DNA from: Acidovorax sp. NO-1
Lineage (GTDB): Bacteria > Pseudomonadota > Gammaproteobacteria > Burkholderiales > Burkholderiaceae_C
Assembly: GCF_000238595.1 (NCBI RefSeq)
Contig: NZ_AGTS01000089.1
Span: 1 to 42,435 of the forward strand
Reading direction: 5' to 3'
Length of the DNA stretch: 42,435 nucleotides
Shown here: piece after piece, positions 9,878-18,692 of the stretch
Layout of the letters: each line of letters starts with the position of its first letter
Numbering within the stretch: position 1 is the first letter of the stretch
The notes under the pieces: model-generated
The model's input: the letters and a program-made list of their open reading frames with translations, nothing else
Databases searched by the model: none
Told to the model about the DNA's origin: nothing
Position numbers and translations under genes: made by a program

Positions 9878-9890
9878 ATTCTTCGCAAAA

Positions 9891-9945
9891 AAGGCTGCCA
9901 GCGCTTACTGGGTAAGCGCTAACAGCTCCACTTTTAATAGCATTT
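9891..9945 (+). repeat. Dispersed palindromic repeat, copy C
   Basis: AGCGCTTAC TGG GTAAGCGCT (9900-9920) is a perfect 9-bp stem with a 3-base loop. It is flanked by GGCTGCC and AACAGCTCCACTTTTAATAGC, as in the other copies. It fills the gyrA-serC gap, and on the minus strand a T run follows seven bases after the stem. Confidence 0.75.
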
Positions 9946-9986
9946 CATGGTGTTGCGCGTTCGGTGCTGCAACACGCGGATCTGGC

Positions 9987-12653
9987 TCAGGCGTCGGGGG
10001 TGTCCGTGGCATCTGCCGCAGGCGGTACGCCACCATCGCTGGTGTCTTCGCCGTCCGCCTCAGCCGCATTGGCATCGTTTTCGACAATGCGCTGCAAGCC
10101 GCTCAGCTGGGATCCCTCGTCCAGCGCGATCAGCGTGACACCCTGCGTGGCACGGCCGAGTTCACGGATCTCGGAGACGCGGGTGCGAACCAGCACGCCC
10201 TTGTCGGTGATCAGCATGATCTCGTCGTCGGCATGCACCAGGGTGGCCGCGACTACCTTGCCGTTGCGCTCGCTCTGCTGGATGGCAATCATCCCCTTGG
10301 TGCCACGGCCGTGGCGGGTGTATTCAGTGATGCTGGTGCGCTTGCCGTAGCCGTTTTCTGTGGCTGTGAGCACGCTTTGCGTTTCATCTTCGGCGACCAG
10401 CATCGCGATCACGCTCTGGCCGTCCTCCAGCATCATGCCGCGCACACCACGCGCTGCACGGCCCAGCGGGCGCACGTCGTTTTCGTCGAAGCGCACGGCC
10501 TTGCCCCCATCGCTGAACAGCATTACGTCGTGCTTGCCGTCCGTGAGCGCTGCGCCGATCAGGTAATCGCCATCATCCAAGTTGACGGCAATGATGCCGC
10601 CCTTGCGCGGGTTGCTGAACTCGTCCAGCGCCGTCTTCTTCACGGTGCCCATGCTAGTGGCCATGAACACGTAGTGGTCGGCCGGGAAGGTGCGCATGTC
10701 GCCGGTCAGCGGCAGCACCACGTTGATCTTCTCGCCGTCTTGCAACGGGAACATGTTGACGATGGGGCGCCCACGCGATCCGCGCGAGCCGGCCGGCACT
10801 TCCCAAACCTTGAGCCAGTACAGCCGGCCGCGATTGGAAAAGCACAGGATGTAGTCGTGCGTGTTGGCGATGAAGAGCTGGTCGATCCAGTCGTCTTCCT
10901 TGGTCGCCGTGGCCTGCTTGCCGCGTCCGCCACGCTTTTGGGCACGGTATTCGGACAGGGGCTGGCTCTTGATGTAGCCGGTGTGGCTGAGCGTCACCAC
11001 CATGTCGGTGGGCGTGATCAGGTCCTCGGTGGAGAGATCTTGAGCGCTGTATTCGACGATCGAGCGGCGCGCGCCGAGCTTGTGCTGGCCGAATTCCTGC
11101 TTGATGGAGGTGAGTTCGTCGCCAATGATGGTGGAGACGCGCTCGGGCTTTGCCAGGATGTCCAGCAGGTCTTCGATGACCGCCATGACCTCCTTGTACT
11201 CGGCGACGATCTTGTCCTGCTCCAGGCCGGTCAGGCGCTGCAGGCGCATTTGCAGGATTTCTTGCGCCTGGGTTTCAGACAGGCGGTACAGGCCGTCCTG
11301 GCCCATGCCGAATTCCTTTTCCAGACCGTCGGGGCGATAGTCGTCGGCGTTGATCACGCCACCGTCGGCACGCGTGCGGGTGAGCATCTCGCGCACCAGC
11401 TTGCTGTCCCAGGCGCGGGTCATCAGCTCGGCCTTGGCCACGGGCGGGGTGGGAGCGTTGCGGATGATGGCAATGAAGTCGTCAATGTTGGCCAGGGCCA
11501 CGGCCAGGCCTTCGAGCACGTGGCCGCGGTCGCGTGCCTTGCGCAGCTCGAACACCGTGCGGCGTGTCACCACCTCGCGGCGGTGCTGCAAAAAGACGCT
11601 GATCAGGTCGCGCAGATTGCACAGGCGTGGCTGGCCGTCTATCAGCGCCACCATGTTCATGCCAAAGGTGTCTTGCAGCTGCGTCTGCTTGTACAGGTTG
11701 TTGAGCACCACCTCGGGCACTTCGCCACGCTTGAGCTCGATCACCAGGCGCATACCCGACTTGTCAGACTCGTCCTGGATGTGGCTGATGCCTTCGATCT
11801 TCTTCTCGTGCACCAGCTCGGCCATGCGCTCCTGCAGGGTCTTCTTGTTGACCTGGTAGGGCAGCTCGTCCACGATGATCGCCTGGCGCTGACCCCGGTC
11901 GATGTCCTCGAAATGGCACTTGGCGCGCATCACCACCTTGCCGCGGCCGGTGCGGTAGCCGTCCTTCACGCCATTGATGCCGTAGATGATGCCAGCCGTA
12001 GGGAAGTCGGGCGCTGGAATGATTTCCATCAGCTCATCGACCGTGGCCTCAGGGTTGCGCAGCATGTGCAGGCAGCCGTCGACGACTTCGTTGAGGTTGT
12101 GCGGCGGAATATTGGTGGCCATGCCCACGGCGATACCGGCGGAACCATTGACCAGCAGATTCGGGAGTTTGCTGGGCAATACCAGCGGTTCTTTTTCACT
12201 CCCGTCGTAGTTGGGGCCGAAATCAACGGTTTCCTTGTCAATATCCCCCAGCATTTCGTGGGCGATTTTGGCCAGGCGGATTTCCGTATATCGCATGGCC
12301 GCTGCATTGTCACCATCCACAGAGCCAAAATTACCCTGGCCATCCACCAGCATGTGCCGCAGCGAGAAATCCTGGGCCATGCGAACAATGGTGTCATATA
12401 CGGCCGAGTCACCGTGAGGGTGGTATTTACCGATCACGTCGCCCACGATACGAGCCGATTTCTTGTATGGCCGGTTCCAGTCGTTGTTGAGCTCGTGCAT
12501 CGCGAACAGCACCCGGCGGTGCACCGGCTTCAAACCGTCGCGCGCGTCGGGCAGGGCCCGGCCTACGATCACGCTCATTGCGTAATCGAGGTAACTGCGC
12601 CGCATCTCCTCTTCAAGGCTGATCGGCAGGGTTTCTTTGGCAAACTGGGTCAT
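9987..12653 (-). CDS. gyrA: DNA gyrase subunit A
   Basis: GyrA is the breakage-reunion subunit of gyrase, which introduces negative supercoils with GyrB. The 888 residues match the family size. Numbering equals that of E. coli through the catalytic region: catalytic Tyr122 ([10 protein letters not shown]) and quinolone-determining Ser83 and Asp87 ([11 protein letters not shown]) are the sensitive wild-type residues. The C-terminal beta-pinwheel is present with the GyrA-box-like segment QKRGGRGK near the domain start, and the protein ends in an acidic tail of Ala/Asp/Glu. It is the first gene of the minus-strand block and is divergent from the ompA-like gene, with 224 bases between the two starts. 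Confidence 0.97.
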   Translation of the reverse strand: MTQFAKETLPISLEEEMRRSYLDYAMSVIVGRALPDARDGLKPVHRRVLFAMHELNNDWNRPYKKSARIVGDVIGKYHPHGDSAVYDTIVRMAQDFSLRHMLVDGQGNFGSVDGDNAAAMRYTEIRLAKIAHEMLGDIDKETVDFGPNYDGSEKEPLVLPSKLPNLLVNGSAGIAVGMATNIPPHNLNEVVDGCLHMLRNPEATVDELMEIIPAPDFPTAGIIYGINGVKDGYRTGRGKVVMRAKCHFEDIDRGQRQAIIVDELPYQVNKKTLQERMAELVHEKKIEGISHIQDESDKSGMRLVIELKRGEVPEVVLNNLYKQTQLQDTFGMNMVALIDGQPRLCNLRDLISVFLQHRREVVTRRTVFELRKARDRGHVLEGLAVALANIDDFIAIIRNAPTPPVAKAELMTRAWDSKLVREMLTRTRADGGVINADDYRPDGLEKEFGMGQDGLYRLSETQAQEILQMRLQRLTGLEQDKIVAEYKEVMAVIEDLLDILAKPERVSTIIGDELTSIKQEFGQHKLGARRSIVEYSAQDLSTEDLITPTDMVVTLSHTGYIKSQPLSEYRAQKRGGRGKQATATKEDDWIDQLFIANTHDYILCFSNRGRLYWLKVWEVPAGSRGSRGRPIVNMFPLQDGEKINVVLPLTGDMRTFPADHYVFMATSMGTVKKTALDEFSNPRKGGIIAVNLDDGDYLIGAALTDGKHDVMLFSDGGKAVRFDENDVRPLGRAARGVRGMMLEDGQSVIAMLVAEDETQSVLTATENGYGKRTSITEYTRHGRGTKGMIAIQQSERNGKVVAATLVHADDEIMLITDKGVLVRTRVSEIRELGRATQGVTLIALDEGSQLSGLQRIVENDANAAEADGEDTSDGGVPPAADATDTPDA

Positions 12654-12877
12654 GGGGGACTGCGGTGGCGGCGAAGGACAGTCATTTTAGAGCGAAGACC
12701 GTGTAGCGACCGCGCAACATATCGACGCAATTCCGAATTTGTCCTACGGAGCCGGAGCGCCCTGCGCCGCTTTTGGTCTGTTACGTATGGCACAATCGTT
12801 TGAACGTTTCGGGTGATGGTCACCCCAAGCGTCCTGATTCGCAGCGCGGCTGCGGCTTTTTCCCCAAGAGGAGAACC

Positions 12878-13525
12878 ATGAAGAAACTGAACAAAGTGGC
12901 GATGTTGTTTGCCTCTGCAGCGCTCGCAACCGCCGCTGGCGCACAAACCGTTGACAACTGGAGAGATGCTTCTGGCCAACTGGTCTGGAAGAACGGCACC
13001 AATGAATACTGCTGGCGCAATGCCAACTGGACGCCTGCAACGGCTGCTCCTGGCTGTGATGGCGCTATCGTCGCTGCACCAGCTCCTGCTGCCGCTCCTG
13101 CACCCGCTGCTGCTCCAGCTCCGGCTGCTGCTCCTGCGCCCGCAGCTGCACCAGCGCCCGCTGTGGCCACCAAGGTGACCTACGCTGCTGACGCATTCTT
13201 TGACTTCGACAAGTCTGTTCTGAAGCCCGAAGGCAAAGCCAAGCTGGATGACCTGGTTTCCAAGGTCAAGGACATCAACCTGGAAGTGATCATCGCCGTG
13301 GGTCACACTGACTCCGTGGGTTCTGATGCTTACAACCAGAAGCTGTCGGTGCGTCGTTCCGAAGCTGTGAAGGCTTACCTGGTGTCCAAGGGTATCGAAA
13401 AGAACCGCGTCTACACCGAAGGCAAGGGCGAAAAGCAACCTGTGGCTGACAATAAGACCGCCGAAGGCCGTGCGAAGAACCGTCGCGTGGAAATCGAAGT
13501 GGTCGGTACCCGCGCTTCCAAGTAA
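12878..13525 (+). CDS. OmpA-family outer membrane protein with Ala/Pro linker
   Basis: This exported protein of 215 residues ties the outer membrane to peptidoglycan. AAGAGGAGA lies just before the ATG. A signal peptide (1-22, ending AAGAQ) precedes a short Trp/Cys-containing segment (about 27-60), an Ala/Pro linker (66-95), and an OmpA C-terminal domain (about 98-211). That domain has FFDFDKSVLKPEG, the conserved GHTDSVGSDAYNQKLSVRRS and a final NRRVEIEV. No eight-strand OmpA barrel is present, so it is a short OmpA-like protein rather than classic OmpA. It is followed by a strong terminator, implying a single-gene transcript. The codon pattern looks like that of a highly expressed gene (many GCT, AAG and CTG codons). 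Confidence 0.93.
   Translation: MKKLNKVAMLFASAALATAAGAQTVDNWRDASGQLVWKNGTNEYCWRNANWTPATAAPGCDGAIVAAPAPAAAPAPAAAPAPAAAPAPAAAPAPAVATKVTYAADAFFDFDKSVLKPEGKAKLDDLVSKVKDINLEVIIAVGHTDSVGSDAYNQKLSVRRSEAVKAYLVSKGIEKNRVYTEGKGEKQPVADNKTAEGRAKNRRVEIEVVGTRASK
13073..13162 (+). repeat. In-frame Ala/Pro tandem repeat in the OmpA-like gene
   Basis: About five units of APAPAA (18 bases each, imperfect at the DNA level) form residues 66-95. In-frame unit gain or loss would change linker length without breaking the frame. Confidence 0.8.
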
Positions 13526-13542
13526 TCCTCGGATTGCTTCAC

Positions 13543-13570
13543 AAAAAAGCCCCGGTAACGGGGCTTTTTT
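13543..13570 (+). terminator. Intrinsic terminator after the OmpA-like gene
   Basis: AAAAAAGCCCCGGTAACGGG followed by GCTTTTTT forms a GCCCCG/CGGGGC stem with flanking A/T runs. It lies 18 bases after the stop and could work in both directions. Confidence 0.9.
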
Positions 13571-13616
13571 GCGTCTGCGTCTGTTCGATAGGGTCCCGTG
13601 ATGGAGAATCGGAAGA

Positions 13617-14327
13617 ATGACTGACACCCTCAATGCAGATCCGGCCGAGCTGGCCAAGTTTTCAGAGCTGGCGCACCGTTGGTGGGATCCCGAAAGCGAG
13701 TTTCGCCCGCTGCATCAAATCAATCCGTTAAGACTTGACTGGATCAACTCTCAGTGCTCTTTGGCGGGTAAGCGTGTGCTTGATGTGGGCTGCGGAGGCG
13801 GAATACTGGCCGATTCCATGGCTCGCAAGGGAGCGGATGTGCTGGGCATCGATCTCGCGTCCAAGGCCCTTCGAGTAGCCCAGCTACATGCGCTGGAGGC
13901 CCAGACCGCTAATGTCGAGTACCGCGAAATCAGTGTCGAGGCGCTCGCCAAGGAGCAGCCGGCCAGTTTTGACGCCGTGACATGCATGGAGATGCTGGAG
14001 CACGTTCCCGATCCGGAGTCGGTCGTTCGTGCGTGCTCTGAACTTGTAAAGCCAGGAGGTTGGGTGTTTTTTTCCACCATCCATCGCAATGCCAAGGCAT
14101 TTTTGCTTGCGATCGTGGGGGCCGAGTACGTTCTGAACATGTTGCCGCGTGGAACCCATGAGTACGCCAAGATGATTCGCCCCAGCGAACTTGCTGCACA
14201 TTGCCGCAGTGCTGGCCTGCATGTCCAGCAAACACGGGGCCTGGAATACAACCCCATCACGCAGCGCTACTGGCTCAGTGGAGACACCGGCGTCAACTAT
14301 CTGTTTTCCACCTGCCGTGGCGCTTGA
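13617..14327 (+). CDS. ubiG: Ubiquinone biosynthesis O-methyltransferase UbiG
   Basis: UbiG performs both O-methylations of the ubiquinone ring, using S-adenosylmethionine at the membrane. The 236 residues include [19 protein letters not shown] near the N-terminus, a hallmark of UbiG, the SAM motif [16 protein letters not shown] and the family segment [12 protein letters not shown]. The stop codon overlaps the gph start by one base (TGATG), so the two genes are translationally coupled; the same ubiG-gph pair is common in proteobacteria. Confidence 0.96.
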   Translation: MTDTLNADPAELAKFSELAHRWWDPESEFRPLHQINPLRLDWINSQCSLAGKRVLDVGCGGGILADSMARKGADVLGIDLASKALRVAQLHALEAQTANVEYREISVEALAKEQPASFDAVTCMEMLEHVPDPESVVRACSELVKPGGWVFFSTIHRNAKAFLLAIVGAEYVLNMLPRGTHEYAKMIRPSELAAHCRSAGLHVQQTRGLEYNPITQRYWLSGDTGVNYLFSTCRGA

Positions 14328-15001
14328 TGAACACCATGTTTTCCGCCGTTCGCGCTGTATTGTTTGATCTGGATGGAACCCTGATTGACAGTGCCCCAGA
14401 TCTGGGTGCTGCCGCCGACAAGATGCGCACCGACAGGGGTTTGCCTTCCTTGCCCCTGGAGCGCTACCGTCCAATGGCGGGTGTCGGCGCTCGTGGCATG
14501 CTGGGCGAGGCATTCGGCATGAAACCTGACCATCCTGAGTTTGTGGCGTTGCGCGAAGAGTTCTTTATGAACTACGAGTTATGCATGACCGAGCGCACCA
14601 GCGTCTTTGATGGGGTGCATGAGCTGGTCGCAGAGATCCTTCGCCGCAATCTCGCTTGGGGGGTGGTGACCAACAAGTCTGCCCGCTTCACCGATCCGCT
14701 CACCCGCTCCATTCCATTGTTCGCGACAGCCGGAACGGTTATTAGCGGCGATACCACACCCCATGCAAAACCCCATCCCGCCCCTCTGCTTGAAGCGGCA
14801 GCACGCTTGAAGCTAGAGCCTGCCCAGTGCATTTATGTAGGTGACGATGAGCGCGACATCGTTGCAGGACACGCGGCCGGCATGGGCACTGTGGCGGCAG
14901 CGTATGGTTACCTGGGGGCCAAAACCGACCTGAAGCGCTGGGGTGCCCACGCTGAAATTAAATCTCCTGGAGAGCTCTTGCAATTACTGGGGAGCGCCTA
15001 A
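14327..15001 (+). CDS. gph: Phosphoglycolate phosphatase (HAD family)
   Basis: The 224-residue HAD phosphatase is expected to dephosphorylate 2-phosphoglycolate from DNA repair and oxidative metabolism. The catalytic DxDGT motif is FDLDGTLIDS, with Asp14 and Asp16. Motif II is VVTNKS, and motif III/IV is GDDERDIVAGHAAGM. The cap is the small helical kind of the Gph group. The ATG used overlaps the ubiG stop; a second ATG three codons later is also possible. HAD substrates are hard to assign from sequence, so the name rests on coupling to ubiG and overall family resemblance. The ssrA promoter appears to lie across the stop codon. Confidence 0.88.
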   Translation: MNTMFSAVRAVLFDLDGTLIDSAPDLGAAADKMRTDRGLPSLPLERYRPMAGVGARGMLGEAFGMKPDHPEFVALREEFFMNYELCMTERTSVFDGVHELVAEILRRNLAWGVVTNKSARFTDPLTRSIPLFATAGTVISGDTTPHAKPHPAPLLEAAARLKLEPAQCIYVGDDERDIVAGHAAGMGTVAAAYGYLGAKTDLKRWGAHAEIKSPGELLQLLGSA

Positions 15002-15004
15002 AAT
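14978..15004 (+). promoter_or_regulatory. Probable ssrA promoter
   Basis: TTGCAA (14978-14983) and TAAAAT (14999-15004) are separated by 15 bases, with the tmRNA 5' end 9 bases further on. The -10 box covers the gph stop codon. The spacer is shorter than ideal. Confidence 0.5.
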
Positions 15005-15013
15005 ACAGGGCCT

Positions 15014-15400
15014 GGGGCTGTCCTGGTTTCGACGTGGGTTCGGAATCGGTGTGGTGCATGTCGAGCTTGAGTCACGCTCGTAAATCTCGATTTAACAAAC
15101 TAACTGCAAACGACGAACGTTTCGCACTCGCTGCTTAATTGCCAGTGAGCCTTGCAACAGTTGGCCGATGGGCTGGGCAAGGGGGTTCTGAGCAATCAGT
15201 GCCTCCCGGCTGCAAGGATAATTACATGGGCTGGCTCTGATCCGGGTACCTTGGGTTGGAGCGAGAAAATAGGGTGCTGGCGGCCTGTGTAGCGTGCGAC
15301 TGCGCGACACAGGCGGTGAGACTCAAATCAGATCGCTAAACATGTAGATCTGCCCGAAGAAGGCTTGCGGACGCGGGTTCAATTCCCGCCAGCTCCACCA
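15014..15400 (+). ncRNA. ssrA: Transfer-messenger RNA
   Basis: tmRNA rescues stalled ribosomes and tags their products for proteolysis. The 5' end GGGGCTGTCCTGGTTTCGAC pairs with the 3' acceptor strand ending CAGCTCCACCA, and the T-arm GCGGGTTCAATTCCCGC is intact. The length is 387 bases and CCA is encoded. The internal tag reading frame begins at the GCA at 15106. A terminator follows directly. Confidence 0.97.
15106..15138 (+). other. tmRNA proteolysis-tag reading frame
   Basis: GCA resume codon through TAA encodes ANDERFALAA, to which the alanine charged on tmRNA is added first. The C-terminal ALAA is the ClpXP/ClpAP degron, and the sequence is of the betaproteobacterial type. Confidence 0.93.
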
Positions 15401-15406
15401 CTATTT

Positions 15407-15438
15407 GAAAAACCAACCTTTCTCGGTTGGTTTTTTTT
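15407..15438 (+). terminator. Intrinsic terminator of ssrA
   Basis: AACCAACC and GGTTGGTT (15411-15418 and 15425-15432) enclose a 6-base loop, and eight T complete the signal. It lies ten bases after the CCA end. Confidence 0.92.
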
Positions 15439-15486
15439 CGCCCTTTCGCCCAGTGTTGGGACGGTGTCCTGGCATCGTCTTGAGAG

Positions 15487-15512
15487 CGCCACCCTGCGAG
15501 GGCGGCGTTTTT
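15487..15512 (+). terminator. Second terminator-like hairpin downstream of ssrA
   Basis: CGCCACCCT and AGGGCGGCG, with one mismatch and a GCG loop, are followed by TTTTT. It may back up the ssrA terminator. Confidence 0.4.
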
Positions 15513-16000
15513 GCCCCCGCCGACGCCTCTCTGTTCTCCGTTTTCTCTGGTTTGCTCGGCTTGAAGTCCAGATTGATGCCGAGCAGTGTCATCAGATGCT
15601 GCGCGCTGCTGGGTTCGAATTCGAGGAAGTCAGTCTCGTTGTAACGAACGTGGCGTAAAAAACCTGTGCCAGACCGGAGCTCGCTGCCCAGCAGCTAACG
15701 CTTTTTTCATTGGCAACTAACAGCCAGCGTTTCATTACCCCAATCTCAGGACCAGCGTTCCGGGAGGGTTGCCGGTGCCAGTACAGGGATTGAGCCACGG
15801 CAATTTGGGTCGCGTCGATGGCTTTGCAACCGGATGCCGTTGCTGCTGTGCTCGGATATTGCTGTTCCGGTGCACGTTGCGGCCTTGACGGGTAGGAAAT
15901 CGTCCTACAAATTGATGCGACTCATAAGACTTGAGCCAGCGGCGTTCCAAAAATACGATGAATCATCTGTATAGCTGGCACCGCCAGATGAAAGGGCCGT

Positions 16001-16315
16001 ATGAGCAGTTGGTACAAATTGGCGCTTGGCAACGACGATGAGGCCTTTGAGCCAGCCCTGCGAATCCAGCAGATGTTCATGTCGAAATTCCTGATGTGTC
16101 CTCCCGGTTCTGGAAGGGCACTTTTTTCTTGCTATGACAAGCAGCACGACAACCTCTGGTTGTACTTCTCCCCCGCAGCGGAGGATATTGCGTTGCGGGT
16201 GTACGCAAAGCCGTGTAAACCGCCGACTGCATTGGAGTGCATCGGACTCCTGGCAGGGGAGGGAGATGCTCTGGGCGGTTCGGTCGAATTCCCCTTACTG
16301 AAGAAGGCGGCATGA
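16001..16315 (+). CDS. Hypothetical protein, 104 residues
   Basis: A soluble protein of 104 residues starts MSSWYKLALGNDD, with AAAGGG four bases before the ATG. It has no signal peptide or membrane helix. It shows a mix of aromatic and charged residues (CYDKQHDNLWLYFSPAAEDI) that looks like a folded domain rather than a chance frame. The family is not recognised. Together with the ORFs at 16473 and 16719 it lies on the plus strand in a region with lower coding density than the rest of the window. The gaps of 157 and 42 bases leave open whether they form one operon. Confidence 0.5.
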   Translation: MSSWYKLALGNDDEAFEPALRIQQMFMSKFLMCPPGSGRALFSCYDKQHDNLWLYFSPAAEDIALRVYAKPCKPPTALECIGLLAGEGDALGGSVEFPLLKKAA

Positions 16316-16472
16316 GTTCAATGCGACAAGGGTTTATGCAAATTAGGTTTGCTATTGCCGCAATTGTGTAGGTCGGCTCCTGCAAACTTGTGGTCGTGGT
16401 TCCGACAGCGCACCGACTCGCACCATGCCCCAATGAACGAATTATTCGACGTTGGCCTTAAGAGGACTGCAC

Positions 16473-16676
16473 ATGTTTTCCTACCAGCCGCCTATTTCTC
16501 ACCATCTCGAAGAAGGCAATGGGGCGCCATTTCTACAGATGGGCCAGCCCGCAGGAATTGCGTCGCAACGCCAGCAAACTGATGACCTGCGGGCATGGCG
16601 CAATGACAGCCACGGGCTGGAGCGGGAACTTCAGTTTACCGATCTGGACCATAAGGACGTGCAGGCGATGGGCTGA
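16473..16676 (+). CDS. Hypothetical protein, 67 residues
   Basis: A good ribosome-binding sequence (AAGAGGA, six bases before the ATG) supports this small ORF. The product begins MFSYQPPISHHLEEGNG and is rich in Gln, Asp and His, with no membrane segment. No family is recognised. The TGA is 42 bases before the next small ORF. Support rests on the ribosome-binding site and position only. Confidence 0.4.
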   Translation: MFSYQPPISHHLEEGNGAPFLQMGQPAGIASQRQQTDDLRAWRNDSHGLERELQFTDLDHKDVQAMG

Positions 16677-16718
16677 TGGCCCGGCCTTTGACAAATCCAT
16701 TTGCCAAATAGCGGGGTT

Positions 16719-16994
16719 ATGTCGGTATTGACCTTACATATCCGACCGGAAGGCGCGCAGCAATATCTGGCCAGAGTTTTTGATGGAAAACTGCTCGTGG
16801 GCGTTCCCACCGTGCACGCGCAGATCGACGGTGCAATCGAAGCGTACGGCAGCGGTGGCGGCATACAGGGAGTGAGCGCTTTCAACATCTGGTACGGTGG
16901 CTGGAGCGTGGGCACCATCCCCCTTGCCCGGATGCGAACCGAGTCGACCGACCTGGCAAAACGTCTGTTGGTTTTATCTGCCGTAGTTCGCTGA
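16719..16994 (+). CDS. Hypothetical protein, 91 residues
   Basis: The product MSVLTLHIRPEGAQQYLARV... of 91 residues contains a Gly-rich turn and a Trp/Tyr segment (EAYGSGGGIQGVSAFNIWYG then GWSVGTIP) and ends in a basic helix. It looks like a small folded domain; I cannot name it. The ATG has GCGGGG too close (2 bases); a TTG six codons earlier (16701) is an alternative start. It is the last of three small unknown ORFs behind ssrA. Confidence 0.45.
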   Translation: MSVLTLHIRPEGAQQYLARVFDGKLLVGVPTVHAQIDGAIEAYGSGGGIQGVSAFNIWYGGWSVGTIPLARMRTESTDLAKRLLVLSAVVR

Positions 16995-17143
16995 TTCGGT
17001 TGCTGCGCCTTTGGCATGTGTTGTGATCTTGTGCCTGGAAGAAACAAAACGAAATAAACCGATACCGCACCGAGACCTCATCTGTGGTGCGTCTTGGCAC
17101 CATCAGGTTCATGTTCCACAGCATCCATGAAAAGGACTGCAAC

Positions 17144-17611
17144 ATGAAACCCTGGATCCACAAAACCCTGATCGGCATTTTTGGTGCCTCCATCGCCCTT
17201 GGCAGCCTGACCGCGTGTTCCAGCAGCCACCATCACCGTGGCCCGATGGGCGCCGAAAAGATGGCGGAGATGCGTGGCAAGGTCTTGAGCCGCGTCAGCA
17301 GCAAGCTCGACCTCAATGAAACGCAAAACATCAAGCTCCAAGCGCTCGCAGACAAGCTGGAGGCCCAGCGCGCTGCCTTCATCGGCGAAGTGGCAGACCC
17401 ACGCACAGAGATCCAGGCGATCATGGCGGGCGCAACTTTTGATCGCGCACGGGCGCAGACCTTGATTGAGGAGAAGACCCGCGCCGTCCAGGCCAATAGT
17501 CCTGAATTCATCAACGCGCTGGCCGATTTCTACGACAGCCTGAACCCTGAGCAGCAACAGAAGGTGCGAGAGCTTCTGCAGCGGCGCAAGGGCTGGATGG
17601 CGCGCGGCTGA
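17144..17611 (+). CDS. Spy/CpxP-family periplasmic lipoprotein
   Basis: This 155-residue exported protein belongs to the Spy/CpxP group of small helical chaperones and stress sensors. AAAGGA lies upstream of the ATG. The signal sequence ends in a lipobox (SLTAC), so Cys is probably lipidated; a His/Ser stretch follows (SSSHHHRG). The mature part is helical with two LTxxQ-like motifs, LDLNETQNIKLQALADKLEA and SLNPEQQQKVRELLQRRK. CpxP-like proteins bind misfolded envelope proteins or inhibit a sensor kinase. A response regulator and sensor kinase lie downstream, which supports a link to envelope or metal stress signalling. The His cluster could bind metal. Confidence 0.82.
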   Translation: MKPWIHKTLIGIFGASIALGSLTACSSSHHHRGPMGAEKMAEMRGKVLSRVSSKLDLNETQNIKLQALADKLEAQRAAFIGEVADPRTEIQAIMAGATFDRARAQTLIEEKTRAVQANSPEFINALADFYDSLNPEQQQKVRELLQRRKGWMARG

Positions 17612-17617
17612 AAGCGG

Positions 17618-17992
17618 ATGCGCGCAATGTCACCTTCACAGGAGCCCCTGTATCGCCTCGCGCAGGGCGTGCGCCAACATGGTTCTGCGCTGCTGGCCGG
17701 GGCAACTGATCCCCACGATGAGCTGATGTCGCTGGTGTGGGGGCCGCGTTTTGACCGGGAGCATGCACTGGGCCTGATCGCGCAGCAGCCGCAGGTCGCT
17801 GCACAGGCGTTGCCCGCACTACTGGCCGCTGCCGACCACTTTGACGCGCTTCATCCTGCGGTGCAGGGCCGGCTGCGCCGATTGATCGTGCGCCACCGAG
17901 TGTTGGGTGGGCACGCGGGAGCGGGATCCAGGCGCATGGAGCAGGCATCTGATGGTGTGAAAATTGCGCATGCACCGCATCCTGCTTATTGA
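17618..17992 (+). CDS. Spy/CpxP-like paralogue without export signal
   Basis: This 124-residue protein starts seven bases after the preceding lipoprotein gene. Its middle part (LVWGPRFDREHALGLIAQQP ... FDALHPAVQGRLRRLIVRH) lines up with the neighbour's MAGATFDRARAQTLIEEK ... FYDSLNPEQQQKVRELLQRR, which suggests a duplicated and diverged copy. It has no signal peptide or lipobox and would remain in the cytoplasm. The last 20 residues are low complexity and overlap the response regulator start by 23 bases. An ATG three codons later (17627) is an alternative start. The role is unknown; it may bind the kinase or regulator from the inside, or be a degenerate copy. Confidence 0.65.
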   Translation: MRAMSPSQEPLYRLAQGVRQHGSALLAGATDPHDELMSLVWGPRFDREHALGLIAQQPQVAAQALPALLAAADHFDALHPAVQGRLRRLIVRHRVLGGHAGAGSRRMEQASDGVKIAHAPHPAY

Positions 17993-18692
17993 CGACGACG
18001 CCCAGCTGGGGCCGCCACTGGCCCTCTATTTCCGACGTTTCGAGCTGGAATTGGTCCATGCCCTTAAACCGAGTGACGGTCTCGCCCAGCTGGCGGCAGG
18101 CGGATTTGATGCCGCCATCCTGGATGTCATGCTGCCTGAAATGGACGGGTTTGAACTGTGCCGCACGATACGCAGACAGGGCGATCTGCCCGTCGTGATG
18201 CTGACGGCGCGGGGCGAAGTGATGGACCGCGTGGTGGGGCTGGAGCTGGGGGCCGATGACTACCTGCCCAAGCCGTTTGAGCCGCGTGAACTGGTGGCCC
18301 GGTTGCAGACCGTGCTGCGCCGACGCCGGGCCAGCTGGCCAGCCAGTGCGGGTGACGCGCTCCTGGAGTTCGATGGCTTGAGCATTGATGCAGCCCGCCG
18401 CAGTGTGACGCGCCTGGGCGCAGTACTCGACCTGACCGGTACCGAGTTCGATTTGCTGCACCTTCTGGCCCGGGAGCCGGGCAGGGTGTTCAGCCGTGAT
18501 GACATCCTTAACCAGCTGCGTGGGCACGATGCCGAGCTGTACACGCGTGCGGTGGACATCGTGGTCAGCCGCCTGCGCAAAAAGCTCGAGCCGCTGGACT
18601 GCATCAAGACCCTGCGCAACGCGGGCTATTCCCTGGCGTTGCGCAGGGCTGCCAGTGCGGCAGGCGGGCCCTCTGCAGCAGCCTTGCCATGA
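17970..18692 (+). CDS. OmpR-family response regulator
   Basis: The 240-residue regulator has a receiver domain (1 to about 118) with acidic pocket Asp8-Asp10, phospho-acceptor Asp52 (AAILDVMLPEMDGFE), Thr79 and Lys101 (DDYLPKPFEP). A winged-helix DNA-binding domain (about 135-232) has the TGTEFDLLHLLAREPGRVFS and VDIVVSRLRKKLEP pattern. It most resembles the CpxR/RstA branch, which fits the Spy/CpxP-like genes upstream. The ATG overlaps the preceding gene and its end overlaps the kinase start (ATGA), so all are translationally coupled. Target promoters were not identified; the obvious candidate is the 17.1-kb promoter. Confidence 0.9.
   Translation: MHRILLIDDDAQLGPPLALYFRRFELELVHALKPSDGLAQLAAGGFDAAILDVMLPEMDGFELCRTIRRQGDLPVVMLTARGEVMDRVVGLELGADDYLPKPFEPRELVARLQTVLRRRRASWPASAGDALLEFDGLSIDAARRSVTRLGAVLDLTGTEFDLLHLLAREPGRVFSRDDILNQLRGHDAELYTRAVDIVVSRLRKKLEPLDCIKTLRNAGYSLALRRAASAAGGPSAAALP

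Larger units (their letters stand above)
15401..15694 (-). pseudogene. Possible unidentified gene remnant behind ssrA
   Basis: On the minus strand the frame is open from 15694 to a stop at 15401 but has no convincing start; the first ATG is at 15592. Its first part reads like real protein (RHVRYNETDFLEFEPSSAQH then MTLLGINLDFKP). The rest becomes Lys/Pro-rich and runs into the ssrA terminator. I do not recognise the family. It may be the tail of a gene left by a former insertion at ssrA, or a chance open frame. The flanking sequence up to 16000 holds nothing else I can support. Confidence 0.2.

Noticed and set aside
9987..12653. Quinolone-resistance changes in gyrA
   Set aside because: Positions 83 and 87 are Ser and Asp, the wild-type residues.
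9747..12803. A 1018-codon open frame on the plus strand opposite gyrA and serC
   Set aside because: It mirrors gyrA codons in high-GC DNA, shows His/Val/Ala-rich composition without domains, and gyrA on the other strand is unmistakable.
15401..17143. A second copy of the ssrA 3' end that would mark an integrated element (attR)
   Set aside because: No repeat of the T-arm/acceptor end was found in the rest of the window, and no integrase gene is nearby. GGGTTCGAATTCGA at about 15607 only resembles a T-loop.
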